Assembly: GCF_030580655.1 (NCBI RefSeq)
Contig: NZ_JAUQTB010000009.1
Span: 92,449 to 156,448, forward strand
Source of the DNA: Paenibacillus lacisoli
GTDB lineage: Bacteria > Bacillota > Bacilli > Paenibacillales > Paenibacillaceae
Direction of reading: 5' to 3'
Length of the DNA stretch: 64,000 nt
The position numbers and the translations under genes were made by a program. The notes under the pieces are model-generated. The model saw nothing but the letters and a program-made list of their open reading frames with translations. It had not been told where the DNA came from and did not search any database. Shown here piece after piece: positions 1 through 8,473 of this stretch. Within the stretch, counting starts at the first letter, position 1; every line of letters begins with the position of its first letter.

Positions 1-335
1 CTGTACATAGGCTCTGCCGCTTTCGGCTGTCCATAGCTGTGCAGCGGAAGCTCCTTCGTCAAAGCCCAGCTCGATAGAGCACTCCGCAAATGCACCTTCC
101 GGGTAGACAGACTGTGCAGGAATGCATTCACTACTTGACTTTGTGTAAGTCTACCCTCGTGAATGGCCCGCAGTCTGCCAATGCATTCATCATGGGTGAT
201 GCTGAGGGGATCGAACATAACGCCTTTGCTTTTGGCATAATTGAAGTCCTCATTCGTAAAGGTAAAACCTCCGCTCTTCCATCCGCTGGAGGTCCAATAC
301 GTCTGAATCAGTATCTTTTTTGCTTTCTTGTCCAT
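1..335 (-). CDS. hypothetical protein, 5' part only (cut by window edge)
   Basis: An open frame runs from an ATG at 335 leftwards through the window edge with no stop, giving about 111 residues that begin MDKKAKKILIQTYWTSSGWK. A GAGGGAG ribosome binding site lies 11 bases before the ATG, which supports the start. The visible part is soluble, lysine-rich at the N-terminus, and has no signal peptide or membrane segment. I do not recognise the family. The C-terminus lies outside the window, so the full length is unknown. Confidence 0.6.
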   Translation of the reverse strand, partial: MDKKAKKILIQTYWTSSGWKSGGFTFTNEDFNYAKSKGVMFDPLSITHDECIGRLRAIHEGRLTQSQVVNAFLHSLSTRKVHLRSALSSWALTKELPLHSYGQPKAAEPMY

Positions 336-460
336 GGCTGTTTATACTCCCTCGCTATAATTATGTATTGAATAAGTAAATTGTAAGATAAATGAAGAAA
401 GGGTGACAAGGACCCGATTATTTACAAATGAAAACCTGAAACCGAGGCACCCTAAATCAG

Positions 461-485
461 AAAAGCCCGCGCTGGACGCGGACTT
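461..485 (-). terminator. terminator of the LacI-type regulator gene
   Basis: On the minus strand GTCCGCG and CGCGGGC pair around a five-base loop and are followed by TTTT. It lies about 55 bases past the stop of the LacI-type regulator gene. Confidence 0.75.
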
Positions 486-539
486 CACAAAATTGAGCGT
501 TCATCCATCGGTCCGCTGATATGAGGCATCGGCAAATCG

Positions 540-1583
540 TCAATCCGACGACGGCATGTCCCGGTGTGAATACTGCCTCATGGCCACGCTTGATTCCCGG
601 ACGATCAGACGCGGCTCGAACTCGACTCGTTCATATTCGGTCGGACTCGTGGACTGGATGCGCTTGAGCAGCAGTTCTGCGGCGAGACGGCCGACCTCAT
701 TCCCCATAATGGAAACCGAGCTGATCTGGGGTGATGTTACGGTTGTCCATAGGTTGTTATCAATCCCTACCACAGCTACCTCTTCCGGAACCGAGATGCC
801 CAGCTCCTTGAAACGGTTTACGATACCAATCGCGACCATGTCGTTGACGGCATAGATCGCATCCGGCATATGCTTGAGACTATAGAAATAGTTAGCGGCC
901 TGACGGCCTGTCTCAAACGAGAAATCCTCTCCAAAATAGACCAGCGAAGCATCGACCTGTCCCAGTGACTTCTCATAGGCCCGGTAACGCTCCTCAATCT
1001 TGTCCTTCGGCGCACCGGCATAAGCGATCCGGGTCCGGCCGATCTGCAGCAGATGCTCCATCACCAGCTTCCCTTCCTGGCGGGCCAGCCCTACAATATC
1101 AGCCTTCAGGTCCGCGCTCAGCGTCTTGCCGTAATTAATAACCGACACAGGGATTCCAGCCTGGTTGATCATATTCTCCAGTGTTTTCGGATACGCGAGC
1201 GGCATGATCACAAGGCCGTCCACGTGCAGCTTCTTGATCTCCCGCAGTGTCTCCAGCTCCAGACGGGCATTGCCAAGTGTATTGATCTGCACAACCCTGT
1301 AATCATGCTGCTTGGCCGCCTGTTCAACCGACCAGGCAATATCCGGAATGATAGCATTGCGGATATCCGGGACAGCCAGCGCAATCTGACGAGTCTGGCG
1401 AATCTTCAAACTCTGGGCGGACGTATTCGGAACAAACCCCATTTCGGCAACGACCTGCAGAATATGAGCTTTGGTCTTGGCACTGATACCCCCGCTGTTA
1501 TTGAGGGCCCGGGATACGGTTGCAATGCCGACACCCGCTTGTCTGGCTACATCCTCTATGGTTACTTTTTTCTGGTTTGCCAT
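540..1583 (-). CDS. LacI/PurR-family transcriptional regulator
   Basis: A 347-residue LacI-family repressor. The N-terminus has the classic helix-turn-helix and hinge (VTIEDVARQAGVGIATVSRA), followed by a periplasmic-binding-protein-like sugar-binding core to the C-terminus, the usual length for the family. The frame stays open 18 codons upstream, but the ATG at 1583 has a well-placed AAGGGGA site, and an operator-like sequence (1605-1616) lies in the extension, so I chose 1583. It is divergent from bdhA, whose promoter carries a related palindrome, so it probably represses both itself and bdhA. The effector is not evident from sequence. Confidence 0.9.
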   Translation of the reverse strand: MANQKKVTIEDVARQAGVGIATVSRALNNSGGISAKTKAHILQVVAEMGFVPNTSAQSLKIRQTRQIALAVPDIRNAIIPDIAWSVEQAAKQHDYRVVQINTLGNARLELETLREIKKLHVDGLVIMPLAYPKTLENMINQAGIPVSVINYGKTLSADLKADIVGLARQEGKLVMEHLLQIGRTRIAYAGAPKDKIEERYRAYEKSLGQVDASLVYFGEDFSFETGRQAANYFYSLKHMPDAIYAVNDMVAIGIVNRFKELGISVPEEVAVVGIDNNLWTTVTSPQISSVSIMGNEVGRLAAELLLKRIQSTSPTEYERVEFEPRLIVRESSVAMRQYSHRDMPSSD

Positions 1584-1604
1584 GCTGTTCGTTCCCCTTT
1601 TACC

Positions 1605-1616
1605 GGAATCGTTTCC
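1605..1616. promoter_or_regulatory. probable operator in the leader of the LacI-type gene
   Basis: GGAATCGTTTCC matches the core of the bdhA operator (GGAAACGTTTCC) at 11 of 12 positions. It lies between the repressor promoter and its start codon, as expected for autoregulation. Confidence 0.55.
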
Positions 1617-1649
1617 CGTATCACTTGAAATTTTCATTCTCTTTCTTTC

Positions 1650-1678
1650 ATTATATCATGAAGCAGCCTTCTTGGCAG
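1650..1678 (-). promoter_or_regulatory. promoter of the LacI-type gene
   Basis: On the minus strand a perfect TATAAT (1650-1655) follows CTGCCA (1673-1678) after 17 bases. Confidence 0.55.
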
Positions 1679-1839
1679 ATTGCGTTAGCCGTCTAACGCC
1701 CTGCTTTTGCTGTCCTTCAGGTTACTATATGCATATTTCAAATCACCTCCTTTATTGTACTAAGATTGTGCCGCTTTGTAACTTGCCCATTCCCCTGGCT
1801 TCCCTTCTGATCTGACCTTATTCCGATTTTGCTGCCCCA

Positions 1840-1868
1840 TTGACAACCCATACATATTATGACATCAT
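1840..1868 (+). promoter_or_regulatory. bdhA promoter
   Basis: TTGACA (1840-1845), a 17-base spacer, then CATCAT (1863-1868), a weak -10. The palindromic operator begins two bases further on and would cover the transcription start. Confidence 0.6.
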
Positions 1869-1870
1869 GT

Positions 1871-1890
1871 TTTAGGAAACGTTTCCTAAA
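1871..1890. promoter_or_regulatory. 20-bp perfect palindromic operator for bdhA
   Basis: TTTAGGAAACGTTTCCTAAA is a perfect palindrome with a central CG, the typical LacI-family operator form. It overlaps the expected start of bdhA transcription. It departs from the cre consensus at several positions, so the divergent LacI-type protein is a better candidate binder than CcpA. Confidence 0.75.
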
Positions 1891-1954
1891 TTATTTTTAT
1901 TTTCTTTTTTAACTTTCATTATGTTCCAAACCTAGATCAGGGAGATGACTTTTC

Positions 1955-3007
1955 ATGCAAGCATTACGATGGCACAGCGTTAAGGATGTGCGGGTGGAAG
2001 AAATTCAGGAGCCGGCAGCACTTAAAGGGAAAGTAAAAATTAAAATCGAATGGTGCGGTATCTGCGGAAGTGACCTGCATGAATACGCGGCAGGACCGAT
2101 CTTTATTTCACAGGACAGCCCTCATCCATTGACTCATGAGAAGGCACCTGTTGTCATGGGCCATGAATTTTCCGGCCAGGTCGTTGAGGTTGGCGAAGGT
2201 GTAACCAAATTCAAGGCTGGCGACCGCGTTGTCGTTGAACCCATCTTTGCCTGTGGTGAATGTACGGCCTGCAGACAAGGTAAATATAACCTGTGCGAAC
2301 AAATGGGCTTCCTTGGCCTTGCCGGCGGGGGCGGCGGTTTCTCCGAGTATGTGGCTGCCGATGAGCATATGGTCCATAAGATCCCGGACTCTGTCTCCTA
2401 CGAACAGGGTGCACTTGTAGAACCTTCGGCTGTGGCCTTGTATGCTGTCCGCCAGAGCCAGTTCAAGGTTGGTGACCGTGCTGTCGTCTTCGGCGCAGGA
2501 CCAATCGGACTGCTGGTGATCGAAGCGCTGAAGGCTTCCGGAGCTTCCGATATTTATGCCGTCGAGCTCTCCAGCGAACGGAGAAGCAAAGCCGAGGAGC
2601 TGGGTGCGATTGGCCTCAATCCGGCTGAAGTCAACGTTGTCCAGGAGATCCGCCGTCTGACTGATGGCGGTGCAGACGTCGCTTATGAAGTTACCGGGGT
2701 CCCTGTCGTGCTGACACAGGCCATTGAGTCCACAAAGCTGAGCGGGCAGATCATGATCGTCAGCATTTTTGAGAAGGAAGCTCCGATTCATCCGAATCTG
2801 ATCGTCATGCAGGAGCGCAATATCGCGGGTATTATCGGTTATCGTGATGTGTTCCCGGCTGTGATCAGCCTGATGAATCAAGGCTACTTCTCTGCCGAGA
2901 AGCTTGTGACCAAGCGGATTGGCTTGAAGGATATTGTTGACCAGGGTTTTGAAGCTCTGCTGAAAGAGAAAAACCAGGTCAAAATTCTCGTATCTCCTAA
3001 TTTGTAA
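1955..3007 (+). CDS. bdhA: (R,R)-2,3-butanediol dehydrogenase, zinc-dependent alcohol dehydrogenase
   Basis: A 350-residue medium-chain dehydrogenase that interconverts acetoin and 2,3-butanediol with NAD(H) in the cytoplasm. The catalytic zinc site shows as CGICGSDLHE near residue 37 with GHEF near residue 70. The structural zinc site is the cysteine set CGECTACRQGKYNLC around residues 100-114, and the Rossmann motif GAGPIG follows near 180. Similarity to Bacillus BdhA is clear along the whole length. A GGGAG site precedes the ATG. It is a single-gene unit with its own promoter, operator and terminator. A related polyol dehydrogenase role cannot be fully excluded. Confidence 0.9.
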   Translation: MQALRWHSVKDVRVEEIQEPAALKGKVKIKIEWCGICGSDLHEYAAGPIFISQDSPHPLTHEKAPVVMGHEFSGQVVEVGEGVTKFKAGDRVVVEPIFACGECTACRQGKYNLCEQMGFLGLAGGGGGFSEYVAADEHMVHKIPDSVSYEQGALVEPSAVALYAVRQSQFKVGDRAVVFGAGPIGLLVIEALKASGASDIYAVELSSERRSKAEELGAIGLNPAEVNVVQEIRRLTDGGADVAYEVTGVPVVLTQAIESTKLSGQIMIVSIFEKEAPIHPNLIVMQERNIAGIIGYRDVFPAVISLMNQGYFSAEKLVTKRIGLKDIVDQGFEALLKEKNQVKILVSPNL

Positions 3008-3021
3008 TAGACAGTTATGCC

Positions 3022-3049
3022 AAAAAGCCTGCTGAACAGCGGGCTTTTT
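3022..3049 (+). terminator. bdhA terminator
   Basis: AAAAAGCCTGCTG and CAGCGGGCTTTTT form a long stem with a two-base gap and end in a T-run, 15 bases after the bdhA stop. Confidence 0.85.
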
Positions 3050-3118
3050 GGTGTTGGAAATTGATTTGAGCCATGCTATGAACAGAAGTATTATTAATCC
3101 ATAAGAAGGAGATTTACT

Positions 3119-3191
3119 ATGGACAGACCGAATATGATCAGGTAAAGGTAATTATATTGAAATTGTAATGATTCGCTATCGAATCAGCTGA
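3119..3191 (+). pseudogene. remnant of a small gene with an intact ribosome binding site
   Basis: AAGAAGGAGATTTACT precedes an ATG that opens only eight codons (MDRPNMIR) before a stop. One base on, another frame continues as KGNYIEIVMIRYRIS and stops at 3191. A strong ribosome binding site before such a short frame suggests a gene broken by an indel. The original product is not recognisable. Confidence 0.3.
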
Positions 3192-3210
3192 AGATCCTGG
3201 CTCTTCGTCA

Positions 3211-3237
3211 TGTCACACATCGTTTCGATTAATCGTC
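3211..3237 (+). promoter_or_regulatory. ECF41-type sigma factor promoter
   Basis: TGTCACA (3211-3217), exactly 16 bases, then CGTC (3234-3237). This is the -35/-10 pair I recall as reported for ECF41-group sigma factors. It lies about 35 bases before the oxidoreductase whose operon includes an ECF41-type sigma gene. Confidence 0.75.
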
Positions 3238-3270
3238 ATATAAGCAGCAGACCGGAAAGGATGATTGCTG

Positions 3271-4590
3271 ATGATTAAAAACCTCAATGAAACGATATGG
3301 GATGTAGTTATTATTGGAGCCGGCATCGCCGGGTTAACCGCCTCAATTCATTTGCCACAAACGGGCCGCAGCGTACTGGTGGTCGACAAAGGAGCACAAC
3401 CAGGAGGCCGCGGTATGACAAATCAGCTGGCTGGCGCGCAGGTGAATCTCGGGGCACATGCTCTCTCCAAAAGTGCTCTCCCCCTTTTGCACGAGGTCGG
3501 CGTGACGCCTGTCGGAACAGAACCGAAACCGCCGGGAAAACTTATAGTTAAGGACGCTGACGGAGAGTTTATACCGATCTCCCTTACGCAGCTGCTGCTC
3601 GGACCTTTCCTGAAGTGGAAGGAGAAAACTCAACTGCTGCGTTTTTACAGCCGTCTCCGTAAAGCAGACACTCCCGCTCTCAGTTCGATAACCCTGCAGG
3701 CTTACCTGGAATCCCGCATCTCCAGTTTGCGTGTACGTCATATCGTTCTTGCCCTGGTTCGTCTCTCCACATACTGTGATGCTCCTGAACTGCTAAGTGC
3801 AGGGGCTGCTATTGAGCAGCTCAGGCAAGGAGGGGTAATCTATGTGGATCGAGGCTGGCAGTCTATCGTGAATCAGCTGATAGAACGAGCCCAACGTTTG
3901 GGTACCTCTTTCCTTAATCATTCACAGGTACTAGAAGTTAGCGGCAGCACCCCCAACATGACAGTTACTTTGAAAAACGGAACCCAGCTGGCGGCCCGGA
4001 ATGTCATCTCCACTGCAGGACCATCTGAAATGCTGGCTTTCCTGAACCCGGCACTCTCAACGGCGGAAGCTGCAATTTATCAAAACCTCATTCCGGTCAG
4101 AGCTGCATGCCTCGATCTCGTCGTCTCCGGGATGCCACAGCAGGACACGAAGTTTGTGTTAGGCATTGAAGCTCCATGGTACTATTCCAACCATTCACAG
4201 GCTGCCCTGTTAACCGATGGCCGTGCCCATGAGGTGATTCACGTAATGAAGTATCTGCCTGCTTCGGGTCGGTCAGATGCGAAAGAGGATAAGCGGGAGC
4301 TCGAAAACTTTCTGGATATCATTCAGCCGGGATGGCGCAGATATGTTATTCAAGAGCGGTTTCTGCCCCGGATGCTTGTCTCGCACGGTACCGTCACAGC
4401 AGTCAACGGCGGCCTTGCTGGCAGGCCCGGACCTGCGGTCAAGGGAAGGCCCGGACTGTTCATTGCCGGCGACTGGGTAGGATCAAAGGGAATGCTCTTG
4501 AATGCCTCTCTGGCGAGTGCGAAGGAAGCAGCACAATGTATAGTTTCTGGTATAGATCAGGATAAGGAAGGGATTCATGGTGGAACTTGA
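3271..4590 (+). CDS. FAD-dependent oxidoreductase (phytoene-desaturase/amine-oxidase fold)
   Basis: A 439-residue flavoprotein. The N-terminal dinucleotide-binding motif VVIIGAGIAGLTASIHL is followed by an acidic strand end (VVDKGAQPGGR). A C-terminal FAD motif, GLFIAGDWVGSKGMLLNASLAS, lies near residues 400-425. The substrate is unknown. GGAAAGG is well placed for the ATG at 3271; a TTG at 3265 is possible. The sigma gene overlaps its 3' end by 14 bases, so the two are one operon. ECF41 sigma genes are usually found beside a carboxymuconolactone decarboxylase, an oxidoreductase or an epimerase, which makes this the likely target gene. Confidence 0.85.
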   Translation: MIKNLNETIWDVVIIGAGIAGLTASIHLPQTGRSVLVVDKGAQPGGRGMTNQLAGAQVNLGAHALSKSALPLLHEVGVTPVGTEPKPPGKLIVKDADGEFIPISLTQLLLGPFLKWKEKTQLLRFYSRLRKADTPALSSITLQAYLESRISSLRVRHIVLALVRLSTYCDAPELLSAGAAIEQLRQGGVIYVDRGWQSIVNQLIERAQRLGTSFLNHSQVLEVSGSTPNMTVTLKNGTQLAARNVISTAGPSEMLAFLNPALSTAEAAIYQNLIPVRAACLDLVVSGMPQQDTKFVLGIEAPWYYSNHSQAALLTDGRAHEVIHVMKYLPASGRSDAKEDKRELENFLDIIQPGWRRYVIQERFLPRMLVSHGTVTAVNGGLAGRPGPAVKGRPGLFIAGDWVGSKGMLLNASLASAKEAAQCIVSGIDQDKEGIHGGT

Positions 4591-5488
4591 TTTCGTATAC
4601 AGATCGTATAAACCTCTACTTCTCTCCATTGCATACCGCATGCTGGGCTCTGTCGCACAGGCTGAGGATTTGGTGCAGGATGTATTTGTAACGGTACAGC
4701 AGCAGAGGTTGTACAAGGATGATACTTCCGTATCTAACTGTAAGGCCTACTTATGTAAAATGATCACCAACCGCTGTCTCGACTTTCTGAAATCCAACCG
4801 ATTCAAAAGAGAGACTTATGTTGGACCCTGGCTTCCAGAACCTCTTGTAGAACCCTACGCAGATCCATCTGGAGCCGGAGCGAGCTTGCATCAGGATCCT
4901 CTGCAGACCGTCCTCCTCGAGGATACGATCTCTTATGCGTTCCTCATCTTGCTGGACCAGCTGACACCTGTGGAACGCGCAGTATTCATTCTTAGGGAAG
5001 CATTCGAATTCGACTATCATGATATTGCTCACTTCGTCGATAAAACAGAGCCCGGGTGCCGTAAAATATACAGCCGTCTCAAACGAAAAATCCAAGCTGA
5101 GCCGGCAGCTGACCAGATTCCCGGCAGCCAACACAAGCTGCTGGTAACAAGCTTTCTCCAAGCGGTTTCTACTGGTGATATGGAAAAACTGCTCGCACTG
5201 CTCTCCGATGACATCGTGCTCTACAGCGATGGCGGCGGCAAGGTTCTCGCGGCGGTGAAGCCTATCACCTCCAGCCAGCGCGTCATCGGCTTCATCCAGG
5301 GGATTTTATCCAAGAGTACCGGTACGGAAACCTTCCAGCTCGTTAAGATAAACGGAGAGCCTGGATTTATAATAAGCGGTCCTTCCGAGCCTTTCCCCAC
5401 AGTAGTCAGTTTGGCATTCATAAAAGGTAAGATTGGACGGATCTACCTGATCCGCAATCCGGAAAAGCTTCAGCATTTACACTTATGA
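4577..5488 (+). CDS. ECF41-group RNA polymerase sigma factor with fused C-terminal SnoaL-like domain
   Basis: A 303-residue sigma factor, much longer than ordinary ECF proteins (about 180). Region 2 (residues about 8-75) has AYRMLGSVAQAEDLVQDVF. Region 4 (about 120-170) has LTPVERAVFILREAFEFDYHDIA. Residues 190-300 form the SnoaL-like extension (LLALLSDDIVLYSDGGGK) typical of ECF41, which acts in place of a separate anti-sigma factor. In many members the C-terminal motifs are YSDGGGK and NPDK; here the second reads RNPEKL. It starts inside the oxidoreductase gene and probably drives its own promoter at 3211-3237. Confidence 0.9.
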   Translation: MVELDFVYRSYKPLLLSIAYRMLGSVAQAEDLVQDVFVTVQQQRLYKDDTSVSNCKAYLCKMITNRCLDFLKSNRFKRETYVGPWLPEPLVEPYADPSGAGASLHQDPLQTVLLEDTISYAFLILLDQLTPVERAVFILREAFEFDYHDIAHFVDKTEPGCRKIYSRLKRKIQAEPAADQIPGSQHKLLVTSFLQAVSTGDMEKLLALLSDDIVLYSDGGGKVLAAVKPITSSQRVIGFIQGILSKSTGTETFQLVKINGEPGFIISGPSEPFPTVVSLAFIKGKIGRIYLIRNPEKLQHLHL

Positions 5489-5594
5489 CGGAAACTGTTA
5501 GTTTCACATGAAGAACTGATAACGATTATTCAATTCGTCTGATGGAAAGCTGAATTGATTTTATATAAACACCAATTAAGGGGGATTCCATTTC

Positions 5595-5909
5595 ATGCTG
5601 GTATCGGCTGTCGCCTTTTCTATTCTAATCGGGATCGTCATTCTTTTTCAGCTTGCACTGGCGGCTGGTGCCCCTTGGGGCAGTTATGCCATGGGCGGAA
5701 AGTTTCCTGGGAAATATTCGCCGGTTATGCGTATAGCATCCATAGTTCAAGCTGCGATTCTGTCGCTAATGGCCTTAATTGTACTAAGCAAAACCAATGT
5801 AATTCTTCCTTACTGGCATTCGTTCGCGGGAGCTGCAAGCTGGTTCGTCGTCGTCTTCTCGGGGATTGCTCTCATGCTGATTACCAGTATATTTGCAGCT
5901 GCAGGATAG
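5595..5909 (+). CDS. small integral membrane protein
   Basis: A 104-residue protein with three hydrophobic segments (about 1-24, 45-65 and 78-104) and the central motif GAPWGSYAMGGKFPG. A good AAGGGGGA site precedes the ATG. It follows the sigma gene by about 105 bases, in the same direction, without the ECF41 promoter motif. The end is abrupt (LMLITSIFAAAG), and from memory related proteins are somewhat longer with one more loop, so an internal in-frame deletion is possible. Function is unknown. Confidence 0.7.
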   Translation: MLVSAVAFSILIGIVILFQLALAAGAPWGSYAMGGKFPGKYSPVMRIASIVQAAILSLMALIVLSKTNVILPYWHSFAGAASWFVVVFSGIALMLITSIFAAAG

Positions 5910-5924
5910 CTTCTCCATGCAAAT

Positions 5925-5972
5925 AAGACCGTTCATCACAGCTGCACCTGCCTGCCTGTGATAAACGGTCTT
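5925..5972. terminator. convergent hairpin terminator
   Basis: AAGACCGTTCATCACAG pairs with CTGTGATAAACGGTCTT across a 14-base loop with one mismatch. It sits between two convergent genes and could stop both transcripts. No long T-run follows on either side. Confidence 0.6.
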
Positions 5973-5995
5973 ACTGCTAAACGATTCAGATTATG

Positions 5996-6442
5996 CTACG
6001 CCAGAGCTCGCAGCTTCAAGGTCAGCTCATGACTTTCCGCTGTGTTCACCGACTCGGCAATCACCCAGTTCGGGGCTAACCTTTGCTCCAGCAGCCGGGT
6101 CTGTTCGGCTGTGAGCGAAAGGCCACTCACGACTCCTTCTCCTACCTGGAAGTCCCGGTCTGATTGCAGGCCGAATGCCTTTTCCAGCCAGATCTTAAGT
6201 CCGTTGCGTGTGTTGAACGTAATCCGGTACCCCTCGCGTACCGCCTGTTCCAAGGGTTCGTTGTGCTCCTGGGCATAAGACAGAAAATCCTCATACGTAA
6301 AATGCTCCTCAGACACGGTATCCAGCGATGTCGTATCTCCTGAGCGAACCGCTTCCAGGATGACCTCATCGGACAAACCCTTGCCGCGGGCATGCTCCAA
6401 TAAAATAGCTGTATTCTGCGATATTCTTACTTCGGTACTCAT
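5996..6442 (-). CDS. hypothetical protein, last gene of the ABC importer operon
   Basis: A 148-residue soluble protein, helical and acidic at the N-terminus (ILLEHARGKGLSDEVILEAV), with FNTRNGLKIWLEKAFGLQ in the middle and no signal peptide or membrane segment. An AAGGAG site precedes the ATG. It starts 62 bases after the importer ATPase gene in the same direction, so it is probably cotranscribed, but nothing in its sequence ties it to transport. I do not recognise the family. Confidence 0.7.
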   Translation of the reverse strand: MSTEVRISQNTAILLEHARGKGLSDEVILEAVRSGDTTSLDTVSEEHFTYEDFLSYAQEHNEPLEQAVREGYRITFNTRNGLKIWLEKAFGLQSDRDFQVGEGVVSGLSLTAEQTRLLEQRLAPNWVIAESVNTAESHELTLKLRALA

Positions 6443-6504
6443 ATGATTCTGCTCCTTCCGTTATCAGGTTTCTGTCCATTCAGCAGCTCGGATTAAAGCA
6501 CAAC

Positions 6505-7419
6505 TCACAGCTGGTCCCGGTAACCCGATACCCAATGACCCGGAGAAACCTCAAACCATTCTGGCTCTTCATCCTGCGGACGGGCTGCCTCTACATAGAG
6601 CGGCGGCATCTGCTGGCGGACCGTAGGATCAGGCACCGGGATAGCTCCCAGCAGCGACTTGGTATACGGATGCGCCGGGTGACGGTACAGCTCCTCACTC
6701 GGAGCAACCTCAACCAGCTTGCCCCGGTACATCACGCCAATCCGGTTGGAGATATGTCGTACCATGGACAGGTCATGGGCAATGAACAGGTAGGTCAGGC
6801 CAAGCTCTTCCTGCAAGTCCTCCAGCATATTCACAACCTGTGCTTGAACAGACACATCTAACGCGGACAGCGGCTCATCACATAAAATAAACTCCGGATT
6901 CACCGACAGCGCGCGTGCAATACTGATCCGCTGACGCTGGCCGCCGCTGAATTCATGCGGATAACGCTCAGCGTGTTCCGGCTTGAGCCCTACCCGGTTC
7001 AAGAGATCAAGCGCTCGTTCCTTGATCTCGGCCTTCGAACCGATGTTATGAATTCCCATAGGTTCGCTGATAATCTGCAGCACATTCATGCCTGGATTCA
7101 ATGAGGAATACGGATCCTGGAATATCGTCTGCATCCGTTTGCGGAACGGCTTGAGCTGACGCTCGTTCATCTTCGCCAGATCCTGCCCGCCAAATTGGAT
7201 CCTTCCGTCCGTAACATCGTACAGGCGGACAATACTGCGACCGGTCGTAGATTTACCGCAGCCTGATTCACCGACGAGGCCAAAGGTCTCGCCGCGGTGA
7301 ATATGGAAGCTGACGTTATCTACGGCCTTCAATACGTCCTTGCCTTTGGAGCTCTGGATCGGAAAATATTTCTTCAATCCCTGGACATCCAGCAGCACTT
7401 CGCGTGTTTTGTCACTCAT
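6505..7419 (-). CDS. oligopeptide/dipeptide ABC transporter ATP-binding protein (OppF/DppF type)
   Basis: A 304-residue cytoplasmic ATPase. It has Walker [10 protein letters not shown] near residue 52, Q-loop [10 protein letters not shown], signature FSGGQRQR and Walker B FILCDEP. The C-terminal oligopeptide-binding extension ([19 protein letters not shown]) is diagnostic of the Opp/Dpp/Nik group. It overlaps the preceding ATPase gene by four bases, with a GGAGGTG site inside that gene, so the two are translationally coupled. It pairs with the OppD-type protein to energise import. Confidence 0.93.
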   Translation of the reverse strand: MSDKTREVLLDVQGLKKYFPIQSSKGKDVLKAVDNVSFHIHRGETFGLVGESGCGKSTTGRSIVRLYDVTDGRIQFGGQDLAKMNERQLKPFRKRMQTIFQDPYSSLNPGMNVLQIISEPMGIHNIGSKAEIKERALDLLNRVGLKPEHAERYPHEFSGGQRQRISIARALSVNPEFILCDEPLSALDVSVQAQVVNMLEDLQEELGLTYLFIAHDLSMVRHISNRIGVMYRGKLVEVAPSEELYRHPAHPYTKSLLGAIPVPDPTVRQQMPPLYVEAARPQDEEPEWFEVSPGHWVSGYRDQL

Positions 7420-8408
7420 GCTTCCACCTCCTCATCGGTACGGTCATCCAGAAGCCAACACAGTGCGCGGTGTCCCGGTGCGGTCTCCGTATAGGCAGGC
7501 ATCTGCTTGCATACGTCCATGGCATGCGGGCAGCGCTCCATAAACGGACAGCCGGAAGGCGGATGCACCAGATTCGGAGGTGTTCCCTCAATCGCAACCA
7601 GACGCTGGCGCGCCCCCTCTTCACCCGGTTTCGGAATGGAACGCAGCAGCCCCTGGGTATATGGATGCTGCGGTTCGGCAAAGATTCGTTCCACTGGGCC
7701 TTCCTCCATAATCAGACCGCCGTACATGACGACGACTCTGGTGCAGACCTGTGCCACTACCCCGAGATCATGGGTGATCATCAGAATAGAGGTTTGCGTG
7801 GTCTCCTTCAGTTCCTTCATCAGCTGTAGAATCTGTGCCTGAATGGTAACGTCGAGCGCTGTCGTCGGTTCATCAGCGATCAGCAGTTCCGGCTTGCAGG
7901 ATAAAGCGATCGCAATCATGACACGCTGGCGCATTCCGCCGCTGAACTCATGCGGGTACTGGTCGATTCGCGTCTCCGGTGAAGGGATACCGACTTGACG
8001 GAGCAGCTCAATTGCTTCCTTGCGGGCGGCAGTCTTGTCCATCCCGCGATGCCGCCGGATGACCTCCACCATCTGCTTGCCTACCCGCACCACCGGATTC
8101 AGCGAGGTCATCGGGTCCTGGAAGATCATTGAGATCCGGTTGCCCCGGATTTTACGCATTTCCTGATCACTCTGCTCCAGCAGATTCATCCCGCGGAACA
8201 GGACTTCCCCCTCTGTAATCCGTCCCGGCGGCTGAATGAGACGAATCAGCGAACGGGCGGTCACACTTTTACCGCTTCCCGATTCACCGACCAGCCCGAC
8301 GACTTCACCTTCCTGCATAGAAAAGCTGACGCCCCGTACTGACTGCACTTCACCTTCCCGGGTTTTAAATGATGTTTTCAAATTGTGTACAGACAACAAT
8401 TCCGTCAT
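7416..8408 (-). CDS. oligopeptide/dipeptide ABC transporter ATP-binding protein (OppD/DppD type)
   Basis: A 330-residue ATPase with Walker [11 protein letters not shown]-loop [10 protein letters not shown], signature FSGGMRQR, Walker [13 protein letters not shown] and switch histidine ITHDLG. The C-terminus has the Cys-rich stretch ([18 protein letters not shown]) which in this family can hold an iron-sulfur cluster. It is the fourth gene of a five-component importer operon, 65 bases after the permease gene. Confidence 0.93.
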   Translation of the reverse strand: MTELLSVHNLKTSFKTREGEVQSVRGVSFSMQEGEVVGLVGESGSGKSVTARSLIRLIQPPGRITEGEVLFRGMNLLEQSDQEMRKIRGNRISMIFQDPMTSLNPVVRVGKQMVEVIRRHRGMDKTAARKEAIELLRQVGIPSPETRIDQYPHEFSGGMRQRVMIAIALSCKPELLIADEPTTALDVTIQAQILQLMKELKETTQTSILMITHDLGVVAQVCTRVVVMYGGLIMEEGPVERIFAEPQHPYTQGLLRSIPKPGEEGARQRLVAIEGTPPNLVHPPSGCPFMERCPHAMDVCKQMPAYTETAPGHRALCWLLDDRTDEEVEA

Positions 8409-8473
8409 GATTTGTATTCACCCCGCTGTATCTATGTAATTCTGCATCTTGTGGCATATGCGCACTCCATGCA

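Noticed and set aside
1871..1890. Reading the bdhA palindrome as a cre (CcpA) site
   Set aside because: It misses several fixed cre positions and is a longer perfect palindrome repeated near the LacI-type gene, so the local repressor fits better.
5502..5539. Second ECF41-type promoter before the 104-residue membrane gene
   Set aside because: TTTCACA and CGTC are present but 27 bases apart, not 16.
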